From Agrostemma githago (Eukaryota > Streptophyta > Magnoliopsida > Caryophyllales > Caryophyllaceae): a stretch of 64,000 bases of DNA. The stretch is taken from assembly GCA_958450325.1 (NCBI GenBank), contig OY288251.1, positions 14,340,001 through 14,404,000 on the forward strand, given 5' to 3'. Position 1 is the first letter of the stretch. Each line of letters starts with the position of its first letter. This document shows, piece by piece, positions 21,874-33,459 of the stretch. The notes beneath the pieces are model-generated. The model was given only the letters and a program-made list of their open reading frames with translations. It was not told the DNA's origin and did no database searches. A program made the position numbers and the translations under genes.

Positions 21874-23856
21874 CTAGTATAATACCCGTGATAAATCACG
21901 GGGTTGAATAATAATACTTTGGAACAAAAACGGCATATCTAAAATGATATGTCGATTTGGAAAATTAACATTGCCAAAGTAAGATTATTAATTCGAAAAT
22001 GAAAGGTATACCTGTGTTATTATCAAGTTGTCTTCAATTTGTAACTAAACTTATACAAATCTACTCTACTTAGTGTACACTTGCACCCGTAGAACCAAAA
22101 CAACCCCGAAAACTTAAGATTAGAATCGTTTAAAATTTTAAAATAATTGAACAAAGGTTATGAATGTCATATTTTTGTAGTGATGAAATCGTTATTCCTG
22201 ATTTGGAGAAGTAAATTCACAACCTACAAAAATAATCAATAACAATTAGAATTTATTATGAGAATGATTGAAAACAATTAGATCTGTACTAACTAGCAGG
22301 GTAGCGTAAGATATAGGATTGATTTAAATTACTCTATCAATTAAGTCAATATTTATATCAGTTGTTACTTGTTGTAAAAATTATAAATATCTACCGTAAT
22401 TAAAAACGTTTTCCCCCCAAATTTAAAAATATTTACAAAATGGAATATACAAAAATTAGCTCCGTAAGTTTTGTTAAATATAATTTCTGTTTTCATGAAA
22501 GATACGGTATATTTGTAAGATACCGTAAATATTGAAACATACGGTATATTTACAATTTGTAAGATACCCTGAATATTAATAATAATGTCATAAATCTACC
22601 CATATATAGGATAATCCCTAATATATTATGTCTAAATTACATATGTACATAAAATTATGACTATAACAGTTATAATACTCTGTATATGATACTAATCATT
22701 TAAACGTATAATTACGTAAACTATATAGACGACGATTATATAATATGTCAAAATCAAATATAATTACCTAAATAATTCCCTAAATTATGTCAAAATCATT
22801 CCCATTTATAATGCTTCGTATATGATTATATTTTGATCTGTATATAATATATGATGACATTTTGAATCATTCCCGTACATATTTACCAAAATTCTAATGT
22901 GGACGTTGATTATAATTTGAATCATATAAAATAAAATATATGACTCAAAATTACCAAAATTACGGTATATAATATGTGAATATATGATTCGTATTCATTA
23001 CCAAAATTACCGTAAGATATACCTTAATTTAGAAGGTAAATATAAATGTAAATGTATATGTGATTTTCCATAATTGTAAAAGATATGATTTTCCATAACA
23101 GTGAATCAATGAATCGTATTAGTTAACAAAATTATTGATCACGTAAATAGTAATGTAATTTATAATCGGAAATGTTTTGTACCAATAACATATGGTGCTG
23201 TAAAATGTGATTTTCCTCAATTGTAATTTTTTTTTGTACGGTATCATAATTTGTCATAAAATATTATGTAGACCGGAATATTGAAATTAGTCTAACTAAA
23301 ATTTGAAAATAAACATAATTTTAAATCTACCGTATATCAAAATAATTAAAATTAGTTAAATCAAATTGATATTATCCTTGATGTTACATATAAAGTATTA
23401 ATTCTTATGGTTTATTAAAATATAATAGCAATTGAAGACACATTTTTATTCATAACATAAATCATTTTATGATAGATTATGTCATACGAGTTTATGGATT
23501 TTTAAATATAGACTAATAATGGATTTTAATGATGTGGAGTTACGTAATGTGAACAAATGTTATTATGGGAGAATATCGAGGATATGTCTAGGTACATAGT
23601 TGTATATTAATGAAATACTGATGGCAAGATTGTTTACGTCTGTTACCACTATTAAAAACTATAGTATCTCATCTGTTATACAAAATTATACATATTTCTG
23701 TCAAAATTATACATTATTGGTTGTCATAGACATTATTATACATTATTTTATCCCGTGTGCAATCAAAAATATAACCACGAAATTATATGTATTTAGTTAT
23801 ATATGAAATTATAACTTGTGATATCTATTTATTATAATTAGAATATATATTTATTA

Positions 23857-24039
23857 TATAAGAGAATACAACTATATACGAATTTGTTCGAAACGATAAT
23901 ATGAACACAAATATCGTATAAAAAATAAACGTATGAACACAAAATATGAATACAACAAAACAAATGATAATATTATCATTGAAAAATATCGTACGATAAT
24001 ATGAACACAAAATAAACGTAATAATGAATTAATATATGA
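23857..24039. repeat. 183-bp direct repeat, copy 1
   Basis: Nearly identical to 24555-24737. It lies just downstream of the RPA-like exon 2 in transcript order. Confidence 0.8.
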
Positions 24040-24261
24040 TAGAAATCCATAGAGTGGTATGGATAGCTGACCATCGTAAGGAACGACTTTGCTTGAGTAT
24101 TCAAAGTGTAAGCGAATGTTGCTCGGAGTAGCCCTATCGTAGCCGGTATTCGAACTGATAGTGAGGTTCCGGATAATATAGACACCTCCAACAGCAAGCG
24201 TGTCAGCATTAGTGTATTTACTCAGAATCTGCTTACGGACAGTGCCCTGGACGATTTCATT
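24020..24261 (-). pseudogene. RPA-like exon 2
   Basis: After the predicted acceptor TTTTCTGCAG the frame reads GTVRKQILSKY, then GGVYIIRNLTIS, then LHFEYSSKVV. This matches the later half of the OB-fold in plant RPA70-like and Helitron-borne RPA proteins. It joins exon 1 smoothly. It runs into a stop near 24020 with no recognisable third exon, so the gene is truncated. Confidence 0.55.
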
Positions 24262-24850
24262 CTGCAGAAAAGGTAAGCACGAAGTAATAGATATTAGACA
24301 ATACGACCAATGGATTTGACATAGATATGAAGGTAATTAGTAATATATAGACACGAAACGTAATATGTAATTGGCTAGGTATAAAAAATCTATTAATATA
24401 TACGGACGAAGTAAAAATTATTAGAGAACACAGACAAACACGAATTTGATGGTAATACGAATTTGATAAAACAGAGACGATATACATAATATACATATAG
24501 TATATTTGATATTATAACCCTATACGTAAAATGTACTCCGTATCATATAAAACGTATAAGAGAGTACAACTATATACGAATTTGTTCGAAACGATAATAT
24601 GAATACAAATATCGTATAAAAAATAAACGTATGATCACAAAATATGAATACAACAAAGCAAATGATAATATTATAATAGAAAAATATCGTACGATTATAT
24701 GAACACAAAATAAACGTAATAATGAATTAATATATGAAAAAAAAACGTAATAAAAGTATATGAAATATGAGCATAAGAAATATATAACAAATAAACGAAT
24801 AATGAAAACATATTCGAATGATTTACGTAAAAATATGGTTGACATAATAC
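24262..24850 (-). other. Predicted intron of the RPA-like gene
   Basis: 589 nt with donor GAG|GTATTATG and acceptor TTCTGCAG|AAT on the minus strand. Very AT-rich. It contains copy 2 of the 183-bp repeat. Confidence 0.5.
24555..24737. repeat. 183-bp direct repeat, copy 2
   Basis: Copy of 23857-24039 at a 698-bp offset, lying in the intron, so the two copies flank exon 2. Confidence 0.8.
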
Positions 24851-25003
24851 CTCAGAATCGATCATGAGAACCTCGATAGAATCGACCTTGGCTCTGTCCT
24901 TCAAGACCGGTCGGGTCCAACGATGGACGACCCTCACGACCATCTCTTTCAGCCGCTTGCCTTGCTCCAATTTCGATATGTTCGTCAAATCGGTAGTCGA
25001 CAT
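24851..25003 (-). pseudogene. RPA-like exon 1 (OB-fold start)
   Basis: The ATG at 25003 opens a 51-codon exon with LKEMVVRVVHRWTRP and VDSIEVLMIDSE. This is the pattern of the N-terminal OB-fold of replication protein A large-subunit-like proteins (DUF223/RPA1), which Helitrons often carry. RPA binds single-stranded DNA, which suits rolling-circle transposition. GC content is clearly above the surroundings. A TATA-like stretch lies at 25082-25091. Confidence 0.6.
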
Positions 25004-25081
25004 AGTGTGGAAAATGATGGATTGTTATGGGATAATAAATATATGAATAGTTATGATAGGAAGAACTGTGATGGAGAATGA

Positions 25082-25091
25082 TATATATAAA
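25082..25091 (-). promoter_or_regulatory. TATA-like box before the RPA-like gene
   Basis: The minus strand reads TTTATATATAT about 80 bases before the ATG at 25003. The background is AT-rich, so chance is possible. Confidence 0.35.
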
Positions 25092-25404
25092 GTGGAGTTA
25101 GGTTGTGTACGTAGTTGGGAGAATATTATTGAGAGATATAATGGGAGAATATTATCGAGAGATATTCGTCAGTGAATATCTCTAGATAGTTAACTGTATT
25201 GAATTTATCGTGTTTTACAATAAATGGAATACCTCGAGTTATGTTATGAATGGATAAGGGCATAACGAATATATATCATATTGGGGACGGATACGTAATA
25301 TCAGTTCGATTAGTGTATTATACGTTAGTGTCAATCAAAGAGTTCATATCCACGATGGATACGTAATAACCATAAGATACTAATAACCATAATATACTAA
25401 ATAT

Positions 25405-25433
25405 CCGTGATTCTATCACGGGTATTATACTAT
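25405..25433 (+). repeat. Inverted copy of the Helitron 3' hairpin end
   Basis: CCGTGAT TCT ATCACGG followed by GTATTATACTAT. It mirrors the end at 21874-21900 across about 26 bases but ends CTAT instead of CTAG. It could be a second Helitron end or one arm of a terminal inverted repeat. Confidence 0.6.
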
Positions 25434-25817
25434 ATTTTCAAATATATAATATCATAGTATTATAGTACTACTAAATCACTAACATATATAGTAATATATA
25501 CTAAATCACTACGATATACCTAATATATATACTAAGGATTTGTTTCCTAATAACCATAGTATATTATGTAATTATATGAATGATTTATATAATAACCATA
25601 GTATATGAATAGATGTATATGTATATGTATAATTAAAGTATGGTATATACATAAATGTATATGTAATTAAAGTATATGTACATGTATAATTAAAGTATGT
25701 ATACTAACCATAATTTACATAACGAATGTTAAAGTACATACCTATATGAATACTAACCATATATTTAACATATATACCTATATGTTTATTTTTTATAAGA
25801 TATTCGTGTTCATATTA

Positions 25818-25882
25818 TATAATTTTATACATTAACATATAATTAATGTTTATGTAATTATATGTTAATGTATAAAATTATA
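25818..25882. repeat. Perfect 28-bp inverted repeat
   Basis: Arms at 25818-25845 and 25855-25882 are exact reverse complements with a 9-nt spacer. Parts of the arms recur at 25930-26190 and 26490-27075, so the array is highly foldable. Confidence 0.8.
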
Positions 25883-27356
25883 TATTTTAAATGGTACATA
25901 TAAGGGAAGAATATAAAATAAATAATATATGTAATTTTATACATTAACATATAATATAATTTTACTATACATTTTAAATGGTACATATATTTTAATATAT
26001 GTAATTATATGTTAATGTATAAAATTATATATTTTAAATGGTACATATAAGGGAAGAATATAAATTAAATAATATACGTAATTTTATACATTAATATATA
26101 ATATAATTTTATTATATATTTTAAATGGTACATATATTTTAATATATGTAATTATATGTTAATGTATAAAATTATATATTTTAAATGGTACTAAATACTA
26201 TATACATAAAATAAAGAAAAGGTATATATATACTAAATACTGTGGACGTACTGTGGACGTACATATATACTAAATACGCAAAATATACTGATATATATAC
26301 ACGAAAGGAATGACGTTCTTGCCCCTAAAATAAAGAAGAGATGGAGAATGCTTTAAGTGATAGGACAATTTTGTCCAATTTACGTGAGAGCTCAGAGCGA
26401 TGTTTTGTGCGATCTTAGATGTGCCACATCAGCTGGGGTGATGCCTTCTTTAAGGTAATTAAGATAATATAATTTTACTATACATTTTAAATGGTACATA
26501 TATTTTAATATATGTAATTATATGTTAATGTATAAAATTATATATTTTAAATGGTACTAAATACTATATACATAAAATAAAGAAAAGGTATATATATACT
26601 AAATACTGTGGACGTACTGTGGACGTACTGTGGACGTACATATATATACTAAATACGCAAAATATACTGATATATATACACGAAAGGAATGACGTTCTTG
26701 CCCCTAAAATAAAGAAGAGATGGAGAATGCTTTAAGTGATAGGACAATTTTGTCCAATTTACGTGAGAGCTCAGAGCGATGTTTTGTGCGATCTTAGATG
26801 TGCCACATCAGCTGGGGTGATGCCTTCTTTAAGGTAATTAAGATAATATAATTTTACTATACATTTTAAATGGTACATATATTTTAATATATGTAATTAT
26901 ATGTTAATGTATAAAATTATATATTTTAAATGGTACATATAAGGGAAGAATATTAATTAAATAATATACGTAATTTTATACATTAATATATAATATAATT
27001 TTATTATATATTTTAAATGGTACATATATTTTAATATATGTAATTATATGTTAATGTATAAAATTATATATTTTAAATGGTACTAAATACTATATACATA
27101 AAATAAATAAAAGGTATATATATACTAAATACTGTGGACGTACTGTGGACGTACATATATACTAAATACGCAAAATATACAGATATATATACACGAAAGG
27201 AATGACGTTCTTGCCCCTAAAATAAAGAAGAGATGGAGAATGCTTTAAGTGATAGGACAATTTTGTCCAATTTACGTGAGAGCTCAGAGCGATGTTTTGT
27301 GCGATCTTAGATGTGCCACATCAGCTGGGGTGGTGCCTTCTTTAAGGTAATTAAGA
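25883..27356. repeat. Tandem array of Helitron 5' ends and AT-rich spacers
   Basis: Three copies of a 163-bp, more GC-balanced module (26301-26463, 26680-26842, 27193-27355), each containing TGACGTTCTTGCCCCT and GTGCCACATCAGCTGGGGTG. Spacings are 379 and 513 bp. Each is preceded by AT-rich sequence with TAAATGGTAC and by TACTGTGGACG units: two, three and two copies respectively. Each module ends AATTAAGA followed by T, the Helitron 5' end on the minus strand. Confidence 0.8.
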
Positions 27357-29180
27357 TTGGTTAACTTTGAAATGAGTCAATGAACGCGAAAATCATAAGC
27401 GTGTGATAATACTTTAAAATTCTAAATTAAAACCGTAAAAAAATTCTAAAATTAAAATACTACTTCAAAAAAGTCAAAAATTAAAACGTCAAAAATAAAA
27501 TAGTAAATTAAAAACGTCAAGAATTCTAAAAAATTAAAATTCAAAAATTAAAAACATCAAAAAAATAAAATACTAAATTAAAAAAGGGCAAAAAATTCTA
27601 AATCAAAAACATCAAAAATTCTATAAATTAAAATACTTTAAAATTTTAAATTAAAAAGGTCAAAAAAGTTCTACTCAAATTCTCTGTTTTTTCTTTACTT
27701 TAACCCGAAAAATTAAAATAAACTCCTTAACTCTCATTAATTAAACCAGTTCTTATTTTCTCAAATAAATTTCTCAGTTTTCTGTTCATTAAAAAAATTT
27801 AAAATCATTGAGAGAGACGATTTTAATCGATGGTTATATTTAAATGAAAGTATCAAACTTGAATTGAAAATTTGAATCCTTGATTTTTTGAGAAGTTCAT
27901 AACCCTTTATCTCCAGCATTATCTTCAACCCTCTTTTATCAAAACTTTATCTTTTATTAGCAATTAAAACAGAAAATTGTAGATGATTACAAAATTATAC
28001 GGAATAGATGATTGGACTCATCTTAAATTGTGAACTCATGTTTTACCATAACATTTAGGAGTAGCAACTGACAATAATTAGGAGTAACCATTGATTATGA
28101 TCTTGATTAGTTCTGCAAATCACATTAAATGAAAAAAAGCGAAAAAAACCATTAGTCTAGGATAAAAAATATATAAATTCATGATAGAATGATTAAAATA
28201 ATAGATGATTAAAAGTTTGAACGGAAATAAGATATGATGATTATCTTCCTAAATTACAATAATTTTGAAAGATATCATAAGTAATTGTATATTTGTAGAT
28301 GCACAGTACATTTGTATATTTTGTATCTATTTAGAATATAATTTCATAGAAGCAATAATACGGTATCAATTCGATACATGAAATATTGGTGACATTAACT
28401 CAAAAAACTATTAATTCAATCAACTTAAATATATGTTCTCAAAATGTTTCGATAAACTACAAACTACATTTTAAAATTAAAAAGATTTACATAATTTTTA
28501 AAATAATTGAAAACATTTTTTGCCAAAATTTTAAAAAGATTTACGTAATTTTTGCAATTCTGTATCAATATTTGTATACCAAAATTTGTTCCGTAATATT
28601 TTGTAAATACTCGTATAATATTTGTATCACGATAAATTTGTTCCGTAATATTAGTAAGATACCATAAATATTGAAACATACCATATAAAATACCTACCCA
28701 TATGTAGAATAAACGTATGATTATCAATTATAAAACCTACCATATGAAAAATATAACATATAATGATAATACATGAGATTTTCAAATTATTTTTTATCAA
28801 CCAAAATATTTTTAATCAATTCAAACAAAGCTGCGGTAAATTTTTGCGTAAATGCATCTATACCATATGAAAATATATTATATTCGAAAATATAATCACA
28901 TTTTCAAAACCATATGAAGATATTAATTCATATGAAGATATTAATCACACTCATTAACGAAGTTACTCTTCGCAACACTTTTTGCACTTATTTTTCCATT
29001 ATATGTCCTTCACTGAAAAGTAGAAACATTTTTATTACTCTCTAAACCTCTCTAATCTTAATTGTACCAATTATCATTGATTCATTTCAATTGTAAGTTC
29101 TAACTATACAAGTCATTCAATTCATCAATTTTATAAGATTATGGATACAAGTTTGATCGAAAAAAGGTACGAATTGTGTT
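27357..29180. repeat. AT-rich region with A-rich degenerate repeats
   Basis: 27420-27690 is a degenerate tandem of AAATTAAAA, GTCAAAAATTCTA and similar units. 28380-28740 has overlapping short ORFs on both strands from low-complexity text and no domain. No gene supported. Confidence 0.5.
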
Positions 29181-29182
29181 TA

Positions 29183-29393
29183 TCCTTAATTATTGAAATT
29201 AAGGTTCTAGAAATTGTCCAATTTTTTCAATTATCATCAATTTCCTCCAATCCCTAATTATTGAAAATAAGGTTCTAGAAATCGTCTCATTTTTTTCAAT
29301 TATCATCGATTCCCTCCAATCTCTCAAATCCCTAATTATTGAAAGTAGAGTTCTAGAAATAGTCCAATTTTTTTAATTATCATCGATTAGCGT
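29183..29393. repeat. Three tandem repeats of about 66-76 bp
   Basis: Units share CCTTAATTATTGAAA or variant, TTCTAGAAAT and AATTATCATC. They differ by indels, so the array is not recent. Confidence 0.75.
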
Positions 29394-29559
29394 CCAATTC
29401 TAACTATACAAATCATTCAATTATATCAATTCATAAGATTATGGATACGGGTTAGAATGAAGAGTAATTATAAACTTAATCATTGAAATTAGTGTTTTTT
29501 TCTTGGTTCTTTTTTTTGTCCGACCTTATTTTTTACTTACGCAGTACGGTTGGAATTAA

Positions 29560-29945
29560 AAGAAACCTATTATGTAAACAAATTGAAAAAATGTCCTCAA
29601 TCAAAGTTTTACAAATATATGTATTGCGTCAAAGTTGTAATAAATTGTACTGTGTGGCAAAAGAAACGTATTGCGTTAGCAAAGTTTTAAAAAAAAAAAG
29701 TTCCGTCAAAGATAAAAAAATATGCAGTGCACCAAAGTTAAAACAAGTATACTGCTTCAAAACTAAAAGAATATGTACTGCGTATAAAAGTAAAAAATAA
29801 ACGTAATGTGTTGAGTCAAATAAATTGAAGGGAAGATGAGGAGAAAGGGGGAAAATGGAATTTGAGGGGATAGCAAATGAGAGGAGCAAAATTGAAAATA
29901 TCGTACTGCGTCGAGTAAAACGCGTACTGCGAAAAGCAACACCCT
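29560..29945. repeat. Degenerate TACTGCGTCAAAG repeat region
   Basis: About ten variants of TACTGCGTC or TATTGCGTC followed by AAAG recur every 20-40 bases. This explains the 105-codon ORF at 29483-29800, which I do not count as a gene. Confidence 0.55.
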
Positions 29946-30249
29946 TTATTAATCTTAAAGATATTCTAAAAATTTAAATTTTTATTCGATAAACTGTGTA
30001 TTAATTCGTTAATATTAAAGTATGTAAAATATACACAGTTTTTTTTGTTAGATAAATCAATATATAATACAAATACAAATTTGTATCAAGAGTAAAGAGT
30101 TTTTTGTATTTAATGAAAAATAAGAACTTAGGGATTAATGAGTAATTTAGTGGAACTTTGAGGGACTAAAACTACAAACTCCGTATAAACTAGGTTGTTT
30201 TTAGTAGATGCAATGAGAGGGCTTGGAAGAAGAAATAAAGAGATGGGAC

Positions 30250-30300
30250 TGCGCCACATAGGCTGCTTTGGTCCAATCTTTTATATAATAATAATAAAGA
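30250..30300 (-). other. Helitron-like 5' end, partner not found
   Basis: The minus strand from 30300 starts TCTTTATTATTATTATATAA and then has ATGTGGCG, with A before it. This resembles the other Helitron 5' ends. I could not find a matching hairpin-CTAG end to its left. Confidence 0.4.
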
Positions 30301-30500
30301 TATACTCTATTCATTGGATATGAAAAATATGGGACTAGTGATGAGTAAATGAGTAATTAAAGTGGCTTTGCATATGAACAATGAAAAAAGGCTCAAGGTA
30401 AGGACCGAGCACGCATCCTCAATGTAGTAAGTAGTCAAGTCCAAACCAACTCTTATACTTGAGAATTCTGTTTAATAACACAAGTGAATAAAATATATAT

Positions 30501-30675
30501 TGTTATGAAATCATATTAGGTGAATGTTCATTGGGCTTTCGACCCATATGTAAACTCCCTTATCATCACTGATGTACTATATATACCCCTCTCAATGACG
30601 TGAATAAGAGAACTCTCTCACATTTTTCTCACTCTATTTTCTCTCTACTTTTCCCTTCTCTTTTAGTTTATAACA
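30501..30675 (+). mobile_element. Short candidate LTR (175 bp), possibly copia-like
   Basis: Bounded by TGTTAT and ATAACA as terminal inverted repeats. It has a TATATATA box at 30578 and a pyrimidine-rich 3' part. The sequence after it, continued at 63039 after the nest, reads CGTTATCAGCACGAAACTC, which looks like the start of an internal region with a primer site. Tat LTR A landed four bases downstream. No coding region remains in view. Confidence 0.35.
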
Positions 30676-30679
30676 CGTG
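30675..30679. repeat. TSD of solo LTR A, left copy (ACGTG)
   Basis: ACGTG here against ACGTT at 63039-63043. The single difference is best read as a later mutation. Confidence 0.6.
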
Positions 30680-32328
30680 TGTGGACATGACATAGGTCCA
30701 CCCCAATGCGGCCACGCGCGGGTTTGGGTAGGGGAATGAATCTCGTGTGAGATAGTTCTCGAGTTGAAATTTAAATCTAAAATGGAGTCGCCACCAAACT
30801 TTGTGGGAGTTCGGGCCCATTCGAGCCCACTCTATATTTTGGGTGGGCCGTGCACAGAGTACGGCCCACTTTGATACTAGAGCTTGTGGGGTTCGTCCAT
30901 TTGCAATACGATACCGATGCCGACATTATCGGGGATCGTGTATTGAATGACTCTCGTGCGCCAACGGTTTCGGACATCCGGAAACTGAGGTTCTGAGTAA
31001 GGGGTGAAGGTACGTGTTGGGAAGCCCACAAAGGACACCCAACCCTGCCCGCACATAGCGGCCTCTACTAAGATATCGTTCGGTTTTAAAATACGCGCGC
31101 TAGTAATCCGGTTGAAAGTTATGCAAACAGCGTTTTACGAGCTGAAAAAAATTGAATAAGTTGCTACGTCGATTTAATGCATTTGAACTAACGTCGGAGT
31201 TGTTTTAGCATGCGAGGTTCATTTTAGTACAGTAAAACAAACAACAAAAATAAAGGCGCGAAAGTAGATTACAAATACACGGGCGGAACACAACCAGGAA
31301 TTACAATACAACAAATGCGGAAATCGAAATAATTGAAATAATAACGATGACAATAACGGATTATAATGGATGATACGATGCATGGTTGTGAAAATCTGGG
31401 CACGTGGTAGTCTTTACACGTGATGACTAAAAGTCGTAAAAAAGGATTTTGATAAAGCTTATTATATGTAGAGGGCTCACGGTTTCGGGTGTGAATGAGG
31501 CCACTCGACCGAGTCATTGGGACACTCGATCGAGTGCCCCACCTAAAACCCTCCTGCCTGTTTTTTGGGGTGCCACTTGATCGAGTGGGCTATGACGCTC
31601 GATCGAGTGCCCCCTATACGGACAGCTGTCCGTTTAAAAAAGGCGTCAAATTCGGAATTGCTTATAGTTTTAAATCGATAATTAACTAAGTTGCGTGAAA
31701 ATATAGCATAATTTATACTCGACTCAATTTTCGATACTCGCAATATGTATGCTATTATTACGAGATCGATTATCGGAAAATTTAGAAAAGATGTTATAAA
31801 TCGTTTTGAACTGAATCAGGACGAAATAATTCCCTCCGCGTTATAATGTCGTAATCAATCCTTTCGAACCGTGTGACAGTTAATTCGGCGTCAACGGGTT
31901 CGTGCTAATACGGTTTACCGATTAATTCTTTTAGACATGATATTCGACTACGGAGTCGGTATCGCATCTTTAGAATAGACGTTTTTACTTGTTTGATTAG
32001 AGCGAAAGTCGATTCCCTCCGCGTCACGACAACGTTAATAATCTTTGCGGATTATGTGATGTTCGATTTGCATCAACAGGTTTCATTCCAACCTTTTAAA
32101 AAAGAAGAATCGAATATGTTTAACGAGGAATATTCGCGATCCCATCACGCCCTTGAGTGTTTAGGGCGGTGCTTCTCGAGAGGGCACCGCCTCTGTTACA
32201 ACTCGTAAAGGGATTAGAAGGGTCTTATGCGAAATTCATCTTTAAACGTATTCGATTCGAGATCATCTTATGAATCGATATATGTGCGATGTTTTAATGT
32301 TAATTAGATAGTAGTAATATTAATAACG
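30680..32328 (-). repeat. Solo Tat LTR A, left part
   Basis: Begins TGTGGACATGACATAGGTCC and is colinear with the other Tat LTRs. It has four palindromes at about 31500-31607. It continues at 62119-63038 after the nested insertions, about 2.56 kb in total. No internal region accompanies it, so it is a solo LTR, and the oldest Tat layer here. Confidence 0.85.
32324..32328. repeat. TSD TAACG of solo LTR B, left copy
   Basis: Identical to 62119-62123 on the far side of the nest. Confidence 0.88.
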
Positions 32329-33459
32329 TGTGGACATGACATAGATCCACCCCGACGCGGCCACGCGCGGGTTTGGGGAGGCGAATGAATCTCATGTGAG
32401 ATGGATCTCGGGTTGAAATTTAAATCGAAATAGGAGTCGCCACCGAACTTTGTGGGAGTTCGGGCCCATTCGAACCCACTCTATATCTTAGTGGGCCGTG
32501 CACAGAGTACGGCCCATTTGGATTTCAGAGTTTATGTGGTTCGTCCCTTTGCATTGTGATACTGATACTGACATTATCTGTTATCGTGTATTGAATGACT
32601 CGCGTGCACCAATGGTTTCGGACATCCGGAAACCACGGTTCTGAGTAAGGGGTGAGGGTACGTGTTGGGAAGTTCACAAAGAACACCCAACCCCGCCCGC
32701 ACTTAGCGGCCTCTAATAAGATATCGTTCAATGTTTTAATAGGCACGTTAGTAATTCGGTTGAAATGTTATGCAAACAGTATTTTGACTAAACATGTGAA
32801 GATTTGAATAAGTTGCTACGTCGATTTAATGCATCTAAATTAACGTAAAAGTTGTATTTAGCATGCGAGGTTCGTTTTACTACAATAAAACAAACAATGA
32901 AACAAAAACAATTGAGTTAGCGACGATAATAACGGTTTGTAAATAGATTTGAATTATACAAAAGACATGATGCATGGTTTTGAAAAGAGTAAGACACGTG
33001 ATGGACTTGACACGTGTTGACCGAAGTCATAAAAAATATTTGATAGGCTTGAAATATGTTGAAGGGCTCACGTTTGGTGCGTGAAGGAGGCCACTCGACC
33101 GAGTCATGGAGGGACTCGGTCGAGTGCCCTCTTTAGAAACCTTCTGCCGGTTTTTTGGGGTGCCACTCGATCGAGTGGGCTAGGCACTCGATCGAGTGCC
33201 CCCTGTACGAGCTATTGCTTGTTTTGCAATTTTGTGCGGATTTCGAAATTACTTTTTAATTTTGAAAATCAATGATTTTACTAAGTCGTGTAAAAATATA
33301 ATATGATTTATACTCGACTTAATTTTTGATACTCGTCATATTCGATATTTGATTACGGAATCAGTATCTAATATTTAGAGGGAATTCTAGAAAAGATGTT
33401 GTAAATTGAGTTGTTTCTTCTTAGACATAATATTCGACTGCGGAGTCGATATCGCATCT
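32329..33459 (-). repeat. Solo Tat LTR B, left part
   Basis: Starts TGTGGACATGACATAG. It carries four palindromes at about 33090-33205. It is cut at 33459 by element 2 and resumes at 60769. TSD TAACG on both sides and no internal region: a solo LTR of about 2.48 kb. Confidence 0.88.
33455..33459. repeat. TSD CATCT of element 2, left copy
   Basis: Matches 60769-60773. Confidence 0.92.

Larger units (their letters stand above)
21874..27356 (-). mobile_element. Helitron-like element with RPA-like gene, 5.5 kb
   Basis: The 3' end on the minus strand is an 8-bp-stem hairpin, CCCGTGAT and ATCACGGG, then TATTATACTAG at 21874 followed by T. The 5' end is TCTTAATTACCTTAAAG at 27356, preceded by A. 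Both junctions fit Helitron rules. The interior holds a minus-strand RPA-like gene fragment (24020-25003), AT-rich repeats and two additional copies of the 5' end at 26464 and 26843. No Rep/helicase was seen, so it is non-autonomous. Caveat: an inverted copy of the 3' hairpin at 25405-25433 allows a shorter 21874-25433 element instead. Confidence 0.5.

Noticed and set aside
24570..24845. 91-codon hydrophobic ORF as a membrane protein
   Set aside because: It lies in the AT-rich predicted intron and repeat copy. Hydrophobicity comes from T-rich codons.
29483..29800. 105-codon ORF as a small gene
   Set aside because: It is produced by the TACTGCGTC repeat and A-rich text, with no domain and no conserved start context.
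30680..33459. Tandem pair of LTRs flanking a deleted Tat element
   Set aside because: A and B each have their own TSDs and B interrupts A, so they are separate nested insertions.
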